NCBI RefSeq assembly: GCF_946479415.1
Contig: NZ_CAMLFY010000056.1
Coordinates: 1-27,114, forward strand
Reading direction: 5' to 3'
Length of the DNA: 27,114 nucleotides
From: an uncultured Shinella sp.
GTDB taxonomy: Bacteria > Pseudomonadota > Alphaproteobacteria > Rhizobiales > Rhizobiaceae
This document shows, piece by piece, positions 8,827 to 15,133 of this stretch. The first letter of the stretch is position 1; each line of letters begins with the position of its first letter. The notes below the pieces were generated by a model. It did no database searches, had not been told where the DNA came from, and worked only from the letters and a program-made list of their open reading frames with translations. A program made the position numbers and the translations under genes.

Positions 8827-9731
8827 TGGCGCCCGAGACGAAGATAGCGACGAATACGATGACGAAAGATCCCATCCTGAAAGTCGAGCATCTGTCGATG
8901 CGCTTCGGTGGTCTCATGGCCATCAACGACCTCTCCTTCGAAGCCTATCGCGGCGATATCACCGCGCTGATCGGCCCGAACGGTGCCGGCAAGACCACGG
9001 TGTTCAACTGCGTGACCGGCTTCTACAAGCCGACCATGGGCATGATCACCATGCGCCAGAAGGCGGGCAAGGAGTTCCTGCTGGAACGCATGACCGACTT
9101 CGAGGTCAACCGCGATGCGAAGGTGGCGCGCACCTTCCAGAACATCCGGCTCTTCTCGGGTCTGACGGTTCTGGAAAACCTGCTCGTCGCCCAGCACAAT
9201 GCGCTGATGAAGGCCTCCGGCTACACGATCCTCGGCCTGCTCGGCATGCCAGCCTACAAGAAGGCGGCGGCCGAATCGATCGACATCGCCAAGTACTGGC
9301 TGGAGAAGGCGAACCTCATCGAGCGCGCCGACGACCCGGCGGGCGATCTGCCCTATGGTGCGCAGCGGCGTCTCGAAATCGCCCGCGCCATGTGCACCGG
9401 ACCGGAATTCCTGTGCCTCGACGAACCGGCCGCTGGTCTTAACCCGCGCGAATCGGCAGCACTCAACGATCTGCTCCGCTCGATCCGCAACGACAGCAAC
9501 ACGTCGATCCTGCTCATCGAGCACGACATGTCGGTCGTCATGGAAATCTCCGACCACGTGGTGGTGCTCGAATACGGCCAGAAAATCTCCGACGGCACGC
9601 CGGACCATGTGAAGAACGATCCGAAGGTTATCGCGGCCTATCTCGGTGTGGAAGATGATGAGGTCGAAGAGGTGATCGAGGAAATCGAGGTGATCGCTGA
9701 GAGCGAAGGCCCGCAGGGAGGGTCGCACTGA
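8826..9731 (+). CDS. livG: Branched-chain amino acid ABC transporter ATP-binding protein LivG
   Basis: A 301 aa ABC ATPase. The Walker A motif is GPNGAGKTT, the Q-loop region is TFQNIRLF, the degenerate LivG-type signature is YGAQRRLEIARAM, the Walker B is FLCLDEPAAGLNP, and the switch histidine lies in IEHDM. It powers the LivHM channel together with LivF. The ATG at 8826 overlaps the livM stop; an alternative in-frame ATG at 8859 (MTKDPILKVEHL) would remove 11 residues and is also plausible. The C-terminus has an unusual acidic tail (DDEVEEVIEEIEVIAESEG) of about 30 residues beyond the usual ATPase end, of unknown function. The stop overlaps the livF start (TGATG). Confidence 0.93.
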   Translation: MAPETKIATNTMTKDPILKVEHLSMRFGGLMAINDLSFEAYRGDITALIGPNGAGKTTVFNCVTGFYKPTMGMITMRQKAGKEFLLERMTDFEVNRDAKVARTFQNIRLFSGLTVLENLLVAQHNALMKASGYTILGLLGMPAYKKAAAESIDIAKYWLEKANLIERADDPAGDLPYGAQRRLEIARAMCTGPEFLCLDEPAAGLNPRESAALNDLLRSIRNDSNTSILLIEHDMSVVMEISDHVVVLEYGQKISDGTPDHVKNDPKVIAAYLGVEDDEVEEVIEEIEVIAESEGPQGGSH

Positions 9732-10456
9732 TGAGCGATACACTTCTCAGCGTCCAGGGCGTGGAAACCTATTACGGCAACATCCGCGCACTCGCCGGCG
9801 TCAATGTCGAGGTCAAGAAGGGCGAGATCGTCTCGCTGATCGGTGCCAACGGTGCCGGCAAGTCGACCCTGATGATGACGGTCTGCGGCAGCCCGCAGGC
9901 CCGCACCGGCTCCGTCATCTTCGACGGCGAGGATATCACCCGCCTGCCGACGCATCTCATTGCGCGCCGCCGCATCGCGCAGTCGCCGGAAGGGCGCCGC
10001 ATCTTCCCGCGCATGACGGTCTATGAAAACCTTCAGATGGGCGCGAGCCTCGACAATCTGAAATACTTCAACGAGGATGTGGAAAAGATCTTCACGCTCT
10101 TCCCGCGCCTCAAGGAACGTCAAGCCCAGCGCGGCGGCACGCTTTCGGGCGGTGAGCAGCAGATGCTCTCCATCGGCCGCGCGCTGATGGCGCGTCCGAA
10201 GCTGCTTCTGCTCGACGAGCCGTCGCTCGGTCTTGCGCCGCTGATCGTCAAGGGCATCTTCGACGCGATCAAGAAGCTCAACCAGACGGAAGGCCTTACT
10301 GTCTTCCTCGTCGAGCAGAACGCTTTCGCCGCGCTCAAACTCTCCGACCGGGCCTATGTGATGGTCAATGGTCAGGTGACGATGAGCGGTTCCGGCAAGG
10401 AACTTCTGGCCAATCCGGAAGTGCGCGCCGCCTACCTGGAAGGCGGACGCCACTAA
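9731..10456 (+). CDS. livF: Branched-chain amino acid ABC transporter ATP-binding protein LivF
   Basis: A 241 aa ABC ATPase of normal LivF length. The Walker A is GANGAGKSTL, the signature is LSGGEQQMLSIGRALM, the Walker B is LLLLDEPSLGLAP, and the switch region is LVEQNA with glutamine where most ABC ATPases have histidine, as is usual in LivF. It dimerises with LivG beneath the LivHM permease. The start codon overlaps the livG stop, so all four transport genes are tightly coupled. A small membrane-protein gene follows after 23 bp with GAGAGGAG as ribosome binding site. Confidence 0.94.
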   Translation: MSDTLLSVQGVETYYGNIRALAGVNVEVKKGEIVSLIGANGAGKSTLMMTVCGSPQARTGSVIFDGEDITRLPTHLIARRRIAQSPEGRRIFPRMTVYENLQMGASLDNLKYFNEDVEKIFTLFPRLKERQAQRGGTLSGGEQQMLSIGRALMARPKLLLLDEPSLGLAPLIVKGIFDAIKKLNQTEGLTVFLVEQNAFAALKLSDRAYVMVNGQVTMSGSGKELLANPEVRAAYLEGGRH

Positions 10457-10479
10457 GGCGGTCGAGAGGAGAAGAAAAA

Positions 10480-10824
10480 ATGCAGGGAATTCTCTACGAA
10501 GAGCCGTCCGTCTGGCAGTTTCTGTTCGTCAGCGTCATCATGGGCGGCTGGACCGCCTGGCGCACGGGCAAGAGCGTTGCGGACGGTTGGCAGAACTACG
10601 GAACGCTGGTCGTCTACGTCCTTCTCCTGGGCGTAGCCATCCGTTTCGTTCACCACGCGCTGTTCCACGGCACCATGCTCACGCCGCAGTACTATGTCGT
10701 GGACACCGCCGTGCTTTTGTTGTTTGCTACGCTCGGCTACCGCTATTACCGTACGCGGCAAATGACCAATAACTACTACTGGCTCTATGAAAAGGCTTCG
10801 CCCTTTTCCTGGAAGTCCAAGTAA
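10480..10824 (+). CDS. Small conserved membrane protein of the liv operon (DUF6867-like)
   Basis: A 114 aa protein with about three hydrophobic segments: WQFLFVSVIMGGWTAW near residues 11-26, LVVYVLLLGVAIRFVHHALF near 43-62, and YYVVDTAVLLLFATLGYRYY near 71-90. A polar tail NNYYWLYEKASPFSWKSK ends the protein. It follows livF by 23 bp behind a strong GAGAGGAG ribosome binding site and precedes livJ by 113 bp, so it belongs to the liv transcription unit. From recollection, small proteins of this type accompany liv operons in rhizobia and are classed as a domain of unknown function. No enzymatic motif is visible. A role in assembling or regulating the LivHM permease is an inference from position only. 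Confidence 0.8.
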   Translation: MQGILYEEPSVWQFLFVSVIMGGWTAWRTGKSVADGWQNYGTLVVYVLLLGVAIRFVHHALFHGTMLTPQYYVVDTAVLLLFATLGYRYYRTRQMTNNYYWLYEKASPFSWKSK

Positions 10825-10836
10825 CCAGAGGGAACG

Positions 10837-10930
10837 CCGCGACCGGTTTTCGGCCGCGGTCTAAAGATACCGGCGCAATGAATGCGGGTGTTGCGACCGG
10901 TTAAAACGAACCCGCAATCAAATTTGGGAG
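10837..10930 (+). promoter_or_regulatory. Structured livJ leader with direct and inverted repeats
   Basis: Three signals occupy the gap before livJ. An imperfect hairpin CCGCG-a-CCG / CGG-c-CGCGG with a 5-nt loop spans 10837-10859. A 10-bp direct repeat GCGACCGGTT occurs at 10839-10848 and 10893-10902, 54 bp apart start to start, each with an ACCGGT palindrome. A 7-bp inverted repeat TGCGGGT (10883-10889) / ACCCGCA (10910-10916) ends 9 nt before the ribosome binding site GGGAG (10926-10930). This could allow livJ to be expressed separately from, and more strongly than, the permease genes. Confidence 0.4.
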
Positions 10931-10937
10931 TAATAAT

Positions 10938-12056
10938 ATGAAGAAGTCTCTCATGTCGGCTGTTGCTTTGGCTGCAATGGTCGCTTTCAGCGGCAGCGCC
11001 TGGGCCGACATCCTGATCGGCGTCGGTGGCCCGATCACCGGCCCGAACGCCGCCTTCGGCGCGCAGCTGCAGAAGGGTGCCGAGCAGGCTGCTGCCGACA
11101 TCAACGCAGCCGGCGGCATCAACGGCGAACAGATCAAGATCGTGCTCGGCGACGACGTATCCGACCCGAAGCAGGGCGTTTCGGTCGCCAACAAGTTCGT
11201 CGCTGACGGCGTCAAGTTTGTTGTCGGCCACTTCAACTCGGGCGTTTCCATCCCGACGTCGGAAATCTACGCTGAAAACGGCATCCTGCAGATCACCCCG
11301 GCTTCGACGAACCCGACCTATACGGAACGCGGCCTGTGGAACACCTTCCGTACCTGCGGCCGTGACGACCAGCAGGGCGCCGTAGCCGGTTCCTTCATCG
11401 CTGCAAACTTCAAGGACGCCAAGGTTGCCGTCGTTCACGACAAGACCCCGTATGGTCAGGGCCTTGCCGACGAAACCAAGAAGGCAATGAACGAAGCCGG
11501 CGTCACGGAAGTGATCTATGAAGGCGTCAACATCGGCGACAAGGACTTCTCCGCTCTCATCGCCAAGATGAAGGAAGCCGGCGTTTCCGTCGTCTACTGG
11601 GGCGGCCTGCACACCGAGTTCGGCCTGATGGAACGCCAGGCTGCCGACCAGGGCCTGAAGGCAACCTTCATGTCGGGTGACGGTATCGTTTCGAACGAAC
11701 TGGCTTCGATCGCCGGCGACGCCGTCGACGGTACGCTGATGACGTTCGCTCCGGATCCGCGCAAGAACGAAGCTGCCAAGGAACTCGTCGAAAAGTTCCG
11801 CGCCGCTGGTTTCGAGCCGGAAGCCTACACCCTGTATTCCTACGCTGCCGTTCAGGTCATTGCTGAAGGCGCCAAGGCTGCCGGCGGCAACGACCCGCAG
11901 GCTGTTGCCGAAGCCATCAAGGCGAAGGGTCCGTTCAAGACTGCCATCGGCGAACTCGGCTTCGACGAAAAGGGCGACATCACCCGTCCGGACTACGTCA
12001 TGTACACCTGGAAGAAGGGTGAAGACGGCAAGTACAGCTATTTCGAAAACGAGTAA
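10938..12056 (+). CDS. livJ: Periplasmic branched-chain amino acid-binding protein (LivJ/LivK type)
   Basis: A 372 aa type I periplasmic binding protein. It has a classic signal peptide [20 protein letters not shown], with cleavage expected after SAWA. Mature-protein landmarks are [40 protein letters not shown] and [11 protein letters not shown], where the S-T segment forms part of the amino-acid carboxylate/amine site. It delivers substrate to LivHMGF. GGGAG lies 7 nt ahead of the ATG. Codon use is visibly more restricted than in neighbouring genes (for example GGC, AAG, GAA, ATC), consistent with high expression, and the gene has its own leader. A strong terminator follows. Family members bind Leu/Ile/Val, other neutral amino acids, or amides/urea, so specificity needs testing. 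Confidence 0.92.
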   Translation: MKKSLMSAVALAAMVAFSGSAWADILIGVGGPITGPNAAFGAQLQKGAEQAAADINAAGGINGEQIKIVLGDDVSDPKQGVSVANKFVADGVKFVVGHFNSGVSIPTSEIYAENGILQITPASTNPTYTERGLWNTFRTCGRDDQQGAVAGSFIAANFKDAKVAVVHDKTPYGQGLADETKKAMNEAGVTEVIYEGVNIGDKDFSALIAKMKEAGVSVVYWGGLHTEFGLMERQAADQGLKATFMSGDGIVSNELASIAGDAVDGTLMTFAPDPRKNEAAKELVEKFRAAGFEPEAYTLYSYAAVQVIAEGAKAAGGNDPQAVAEAIKAKGPFKTAIGELGFDEKGDITRPDYVMYTWKKGEDGKYSYFENE

Positions 12057-12070
12057 TCGCTTTCATGGAA

Positions 12071-12094
12071 CGGGCGGCGCATGCACGCCGCCCG
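12071..12094 (+). terminator. GC-rich hairpin just after livJ
   Basis: CGGGCGGCG (12071-12079) pairs perfectly with CGCCGCCCG (12086-12094) around a CATGCA loop. No T-run follows, so it is more likely a 3'-end mRNA stabiliser or an aid to the terminator 15 bp downstream than a terminator in its own right. Confidence 0.5.
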
Positions 12095-12108
12095 ACCAGA
12101 CCTGCTTT

Positions 12109-12138
12109 AAGCCCGGCCTTCGTGCCGGGCTTTTCTTT
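12109..12138 (+). terminator. Strong intrinsic terminator of the liv operon
   Basis: AAGCCCGGC (12109-12117) and GCCGGGCTT (12124-12132) form a perfect 9-bp stem with a 6-nt loop, overlapping the T-rich run TTTTCTTT (12131-12138). It lies about 50 bp after the livJ stop and about 95 bp before ureD. It therefore separates liv from urease transcription, and a ureD promoter should lie within 12139-12234. Confidence 0.85.
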
Positions 12139-12234
12139 GGGCACCGACGCCGTTTGCCCACTTGCACCGCGCAGCCGCATCGTGGAACGTATCGGCGGGC
12201 CTTTGATATCTCACATATTGCGAAAGCCGATTGC

Positions 12235-13077
12235 ATGAATGCCCATGTGGAACGAGAAATCGTTGGTCGCGAGCAGGGCCGGCCGCAGCGCGCGCGGGGC
12301 GATGGCCGGCTCGTCGCAAAGGCGTCGGCCGGCGCCACGCGGCTTGATGTGTTCTATCAGGAGGGCTGCGCAAAAATCCGGCTGCCGCAGAGCTTCGATG
12401 GGGCGATGGAGGCGGTTCTGATCAATACGGCGGGTGGTTTAACGGGCGGCGACCGCATCGACTGGGCCTTCAAGGCCGGCGACGGCACGCGGCTGACCGC
12501 CACCACGCAGGCCTGCGAGCGGATCTACAAGGCGCTGGCGGATACCGCGACCGTTGAAACCCGCATCGATGTCGGCGCGGGCGCCCGGGTGGATTGGCTG
12601 CCGCAGGAGACCATTCTCTTCGACCGTTCCTCGTTGACGCGTCGTCTCGAGGTGGATCTTGCCGCCGATGCCACTTTCCTCGCCGTCGAGGCCGTTCTGC
12701 TCGGCCGAAAGATGATGGGCGAGCAGGTGGAGACAGGTTTCTTCCGGGACCGTTGGCGCATCCGTCGTGATGGAAGGCTCATTCATGCGGAGGAGGCAAG
12801 GCTTGCCGGCGATATCGCGACGCTTGCGGATAAACAGGCGGTGCTGGCCGGTGCGCGCGCCTTCGCCACCGTGCTGTTTTGCGGCCGGGATGCCGAAGCG
12901 CATCTGGCACCAATGCGCCGCCTCGTCGCAGACACCCAAAGCGGTGTCAGTCATTGGCAGGACAAGCTTGTCGCGCGCGTGACGGCGCCTGATGGCTTTG
13001 CGCTCAGAAAAAAGCTCATTCCGCTCATTTCGCACTTGCGTAATGGCGCTGGGGTGCCGAAAGTCTGGACACTCTGA
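12235..13077 (+). CDS. ureD: Urease accessory protein UreD
   Basis: The chosen start, ATG at 12235, gives 280 aa, matching the rhizobial UreD length of about 273-280. The open frame extends upstream to 11860 but there it only shadows livJ. Conserved landmarks are [61 protein letters not shown] and the G-R-K-M-M-G-E motif near residue 160. UreD is the scaffold that joins UreF and UreG on apo-urease and channels nickel into the active site in the cytoplasm. It is the first gene of the cluster. The ribosome binding site is weak (GAAAGCC). A structured 103-bp spacer separates it from ureA. Confidence 0.93.
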   Translation: MNAHVEREIVGREQGRPQRARGDGRLVAKASAGATRLDVFYQEGCAKIRLPQSFDGAMEAVLINTAGGLTGGDRIDWAFKAGDGTRLTATTQACERIYKALADTATVETRIDVGAGARVDWLPQETILFDRSSLTRRLEVDLAADATFLAVEAVLLGRKMMGEQVETGFFRDRWRIRRDGRLIHAEEARLAGDIATLADKQAVLAGARAFATVLFCGRDAEAHLAPMRRLVADTQSGVSHWQDKLVARVTAPDGFALRKKLIPLISHLRNGAGVPKVWTL

Positions 13078-13109
13078 GGCACGTTACCGGCGCCGCCGGG
13101 AAGCCTCCT

Positions 13110-13158
13110 GTCTTGCGTATCTCGCGCACGCAAGACCGCGGTTTGGAGTGGCGCGAGA
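13110..13158 (+). promoter_or_regulatory. Predicted H-type pseudoknot in the ureD-ureA spacer
   Basis: Stem 1 is a perfect 9-bp helix: GTCTTGCGT (13110-13118) with ACGCAAGAC (13128-13136). Of its 9-nt loop, 8 nt (TCTCGCGC, 13120-13127) are exactly complementary to GCGCGAGA at 13151-13158, giving an 8-bp stem 2. The connecting loops are 1 nt, 0 nt and 14 nt, which is the geometry of a coaxially stacked H-type pseudoknot. It ends 22 nt before the ureA ATG, which has only a weak GGG ribosome binding site. No known riboswitch consensus is recognised. Alternatively the two helices could be mutually exclusive hairpin states. Confidence 0.5.
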
Positions 13159-13180
13159 CAAATCAAGCGATGGGCCGTTC

Positions 13181-13483
13181 ATGAACCTCACTCCCCGCGA
13201 AAAGGACAAGCTTTTGATCGCCATGGCGGCCATTGTCGCGCGCCGGCGCCTCGAGCGCGGCGTGAAGCTCAACCATCCGGAAGCGATCGCGCTCATCAGC
13301 GATTTCGTCGTCGAGGGTGCGCGCGACGGCCGTCCCGTTGCCGAGCTCATGGAGGCAGGCGCCCATGTGCTGACGCGTGATCAGGTGATGGACGGCATCG
13401 CGGAGATGATCCACGACATCCAGGTCGAAGCGACGTTTCCCGACGGCACGAAGCTTGTGACCGTGCACGAACCCATCCGGTAA
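13181..13483 (+). CDS. ureA: Urease gamma subunit
   Basis: A 100 aa protein, exactly the normal UreA length, starting [20 protein letters not shown]. It contains [48 protein letters not shown], and the C-terminal [18 protein letters not shown] that are diagnostic of the gamma subunit. It is the smallest subunit of the cytoplasmic nickel urease (UreABC)3, which hydrolyses urea to ammonia and carbamate. The frame is open upstream to 12992, but conservation begins at this methionine. The start is preceded only by a weak GGG element and by the predicted pseudoknot, which may regulate its translation. The stop lies 4 bp before the DUF1272 gene. Confidence 0.97.
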   Translation: MNLTPREKDKLLIAMAAIVARRRLERGVKLNHPEAIALISDFVVEGARDGRPVAELMEAGAHVLTRDQVMDGIAEMIHDIQVEATFPDGTKLVTVHEPIR

Positions 13484-13487
13484 AACC

Positions 13488-13742
13488 ATGCTCGAGCTCA
13501 GACCCAACTGTGAATGCTGTGATCGCGACCTGCCCCCGGAAAGCCGGGACGCCGTCATCTGCACCTTCGAATGCACATTCTGCGCCAATTGCGCGGCGGG
13601 CGTCTTGAACGGCATCTGCCCCAACTGCGGCGGTGAATTCGTACCCCGCCCGGTGCGACCCGCCGCCATGCTCGCCAAATATCCGGCATCAACCAAGCGG
13701 GTCCTGAAAGCCGAAGGCTGCGGGCCGGTCAAAGCTGCGTGA
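13488..13742 (+). CDS. Cysteine-rich DUF1272 protein in the urease cluster
   Basis: An 84 aa protein with nine cysteines within residues 8-47 (C8, C10, C11, C25, C29, C32, C35, C44, C47). They form a paired zinc-ribbon-like pattern that ends C-P-N-C-G-G-E-F. This matches the DUF1272 family: short, basic-tailed proteins with the N-terminal LELRPNCECCD motif. The function is unknown; metal binding is an inference from the cysteines. The start is 4 bp after the ureA stop with no clear ribosome binding site, indicating coupling to ureA translation. ureB follows after 9 bp. No signal peptide or membrane segment is seen, so it is probably cytoplasmic. Because urease maturation needs nickel and zinc-protein partners, a metal-related role is possible but unproven. 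Confidence 0.85.
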   Translation: MLELRPNCECCDRDLPPESRDAVICTFECTFCANCAAGVLNGICPNCGGEFVPRPVRPAAMLAKYPASTKRVLKAEGCGPVKAA

Positions 13743-13751
13743 GGAGAGATC

Positions 13752-14057
13752 ATGATTCCCGGTGAAATCATCGCCGCAGCCGGCGATATCGAACTCAATG
13801 CGGGCCTGCCCGTCACCACGCTCGACGTGTCCAACACCGGTGACCGGCCGGTGCAGGTCGGCAGCCATTATCATTTCTTCGAAACCAATCCGGGCCTTGC
13901 CTTCGACCGCGAGAAGACCCGGGGGCTGCGCCTCGACATTCCTGCCGGTACGGCAGTGCGTTTCGAGCCGGGGCAAACCCGTACCGTCCGCCTCGTGCCC
14001 TTTGCCGGCAAGCGCGAGATCTATGGTTTCCGCCAGGACGTGATGGGAAAGCTCTGA
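13752..14057 (+). CDS. ureB: Urease beta subunit
   Basis: A 101 aa protein of normal UreB length. It begins [18 protein letters not shown], followed by [19 protein letters not shown], the highly conserved beta-subunit motif, then [19 protein letters not shown] and [12 protein letters not shown]. Together with UreA and UreC it makes the urease trimer of trimers in the cytoplasm. GAGGAGAG directly upstream of the ATG is a strong ribosome binding site. The stop is 1 bp before the next start codon, so the downstream LprI-like gene is probably translationally coupled. Confidence 0.97.
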   Translation: MIPGEIIAAAGDIELNAGLPVTTLDVSNTGDRPVQVGSHYHFFETNPGLAFDREKTRGLRLDIPAGTAVRFEPGQTRTVRLVPFAGKREIYGFRQDVMGKL

Positions 14058-14058
14058 G

Positions 14059-14484
14059 ATGACCTTGCGAAACGCCTTCTATCTCGCTGCTGCCTCGCTT
14101 CTCTTTTCTGCCACCGTTTCCATGGCGCAAGAGCCTGATATCGATTGCGAAAATGCCCAGACGCAGATGGAGATGAACGTCTGTGCCGATCGAGACTACC
14201 AGAAAGCCGACGACGCACTGAACGCTGCCTACAAGAAGGCGCTTGCCGCCGCGCACGAGACGGATGAAAGCCTCAAGGACATGGGCGAGAACTATGTCGG
14301 TGCGGTCGATGCATTGAAACGCGCGCAGCGCGCCTGGATCGGCTATCGCGACGGCCAGTGCGAGCTTGCCGGCTTCGGCGCGCGCGGCGGCTCCATGGAG
14401 CCCATGCTGGTTTCCGGCTGCCTTGCGGACCTCACGACCAAGCGGACGGCCGAGCTGAAAGACTTCTACGAGCAGGAAAACTGA
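14059..14484 (+). CDS. Secreted LprI-like (DUF1311) protein
   Basis: A 141 aa protein with a signal peptide (hydrophobic run FYLAAASLLFSATVSMA, cleavage expected before QEPD). The mature region fits the LprI/DUF1311 family, with DCENAQTQMEMNVCADRDY, ADDALNAAYKKAL and the helical AQRAWIGYRDGQCELAG segment. Four cysteines (C30, C42 and two in the C-terminal half) probably form two disulfides. Mycobacterial LprI inhibits lysozyme, but most family members are uncharacterised and the inhibitor function should not be assumed here. It is a periplasmic protein encoded between the cytoplasmic urease subunits UreB and UreC, 1 bp after the ureB stop. The context gives no obvious reason for a periplasmic partner. 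Confidence 0.85.
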   Translation: MTLRNAFYLAAASLLFSATVSMAQEPDIDCENAQTQMEMNVCADRDYQKADDALNAAYKKALAAAHETDESLKDMGENYVGAVDALKRAQRAWIGYRDGQCELAGFGARGGSMEPMLVSGCLADLTTKRTAELKDFYEQEN

Positions 14485-14494
14485 GGAAACAGTC

Positions 14495-15130
14495 GTGTCG
14501 CGCAGGATCGCCATCGTCGGGAACGGTGCCATCCCTGAAGGGCTGGCGGAGGTGATCGACAATTCGGACCTCGTGGTCCGTTTCAACGGCTGCCGCTCGG
14601 CCGGGCGGGGCGGCTGGAAGACGGATGTCGTCGCGGCCTGCAACACCGGCCGCCCGGCGCTCGACATGCTGGCCGGCGGGCACTGGAAGGGAAGCGAGAC
14701 GGTACGGCAGGCGAAGGAGATCTGGTGCGTGCGCACATCCGAGGTCTTCGCCGCGATGCGCGCGCCCCTGGCCGAAAGCCATCCGGATCTCGACGACTTC
14801 TGCGATGACTACACAATCGGTTTCGAGACGTTCGCACGCGTCACGGGCCGGCCGCTGCGCGTCGTCCCCGCTGCAATCCATCATGCCGTCAACGACGACC
14901 TTATCGCCTTCGACCCGCCCCCCTATGTCGTGCCGAGTTCCGGGTTGATCGTGATTGCCCATGTGCTCGCCAATATCGCTGCCCCGGGGGACCGTGTTTC
15001 TCTCGCCGGGTTCGGCCACGAAGGCTGGGAATGGCACCCCTTTGCGGCCGAGCGGCGCTGGGTGGACGCTCACGTCGCCGCCGGCCGCCTCGACCGCCTC
15101 GATCCTCCTCCCGCCTCCCGGAGACGTTGA
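14495..15130 (+). CDS. Urease-operon protein resembling a sialyltransferase (GT29/GT42-like)
   Basis: A 211 aa protein starting at a GTG that has GAGGAAAC just ahead. No signal peptide or membrane span is seen. The N-terminus reads RIAIVGNGAIPEG, then DLVVRFNGC (residues 25-33) and WKTDVV (41-46). This resembles the sialyltransferase L motif, in which a VGN(S/G) loop binds CMP-sugar and a V-I-R-x-N strand follows. Near the C-terminus PSSGLIVIAHVLAN (147-160) and VSLAGFG (168-174) resemble the sialylmotif S, with a histidine at 181 in a WHPF context that could act as the motif VS base. Similar genes are, from recollection, called 'urease operon accessory protein' in rhizobia without a known activity. 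Glycosyltransferase function is an inference from motifs. ureC begins 3 bp after the stop. Confidence 0.6.
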   Translation: MSRRIAIVGNGAIPEGLAEVIDNSDLVVRFNGCRSAGRGGWKTDVVAACNTGRPALDMLAGGHWKGSETVRQAKEIWCVRTSEVFAAMRAPLAESHPDLDDFCDDYTIGFETFARVTGRPLRVVPAAIHHAVNDDLIAFDPPPYVVPSSGLIVIAHVLANIAAPGDRVSLAGFGHEGWEWHPFAAERRWVDAHVAAGRLDRLDPPPASRRR

Positions 15131-15133
15131 CCC

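Noticed and set aside
13110..13158. SAM-II, preQ1 or guanidine-III riboswitch
   Set aside because: The topology is similar, but I could not match the conserved unpaired bases of these families, and the gene context (ureA) does not fit them.
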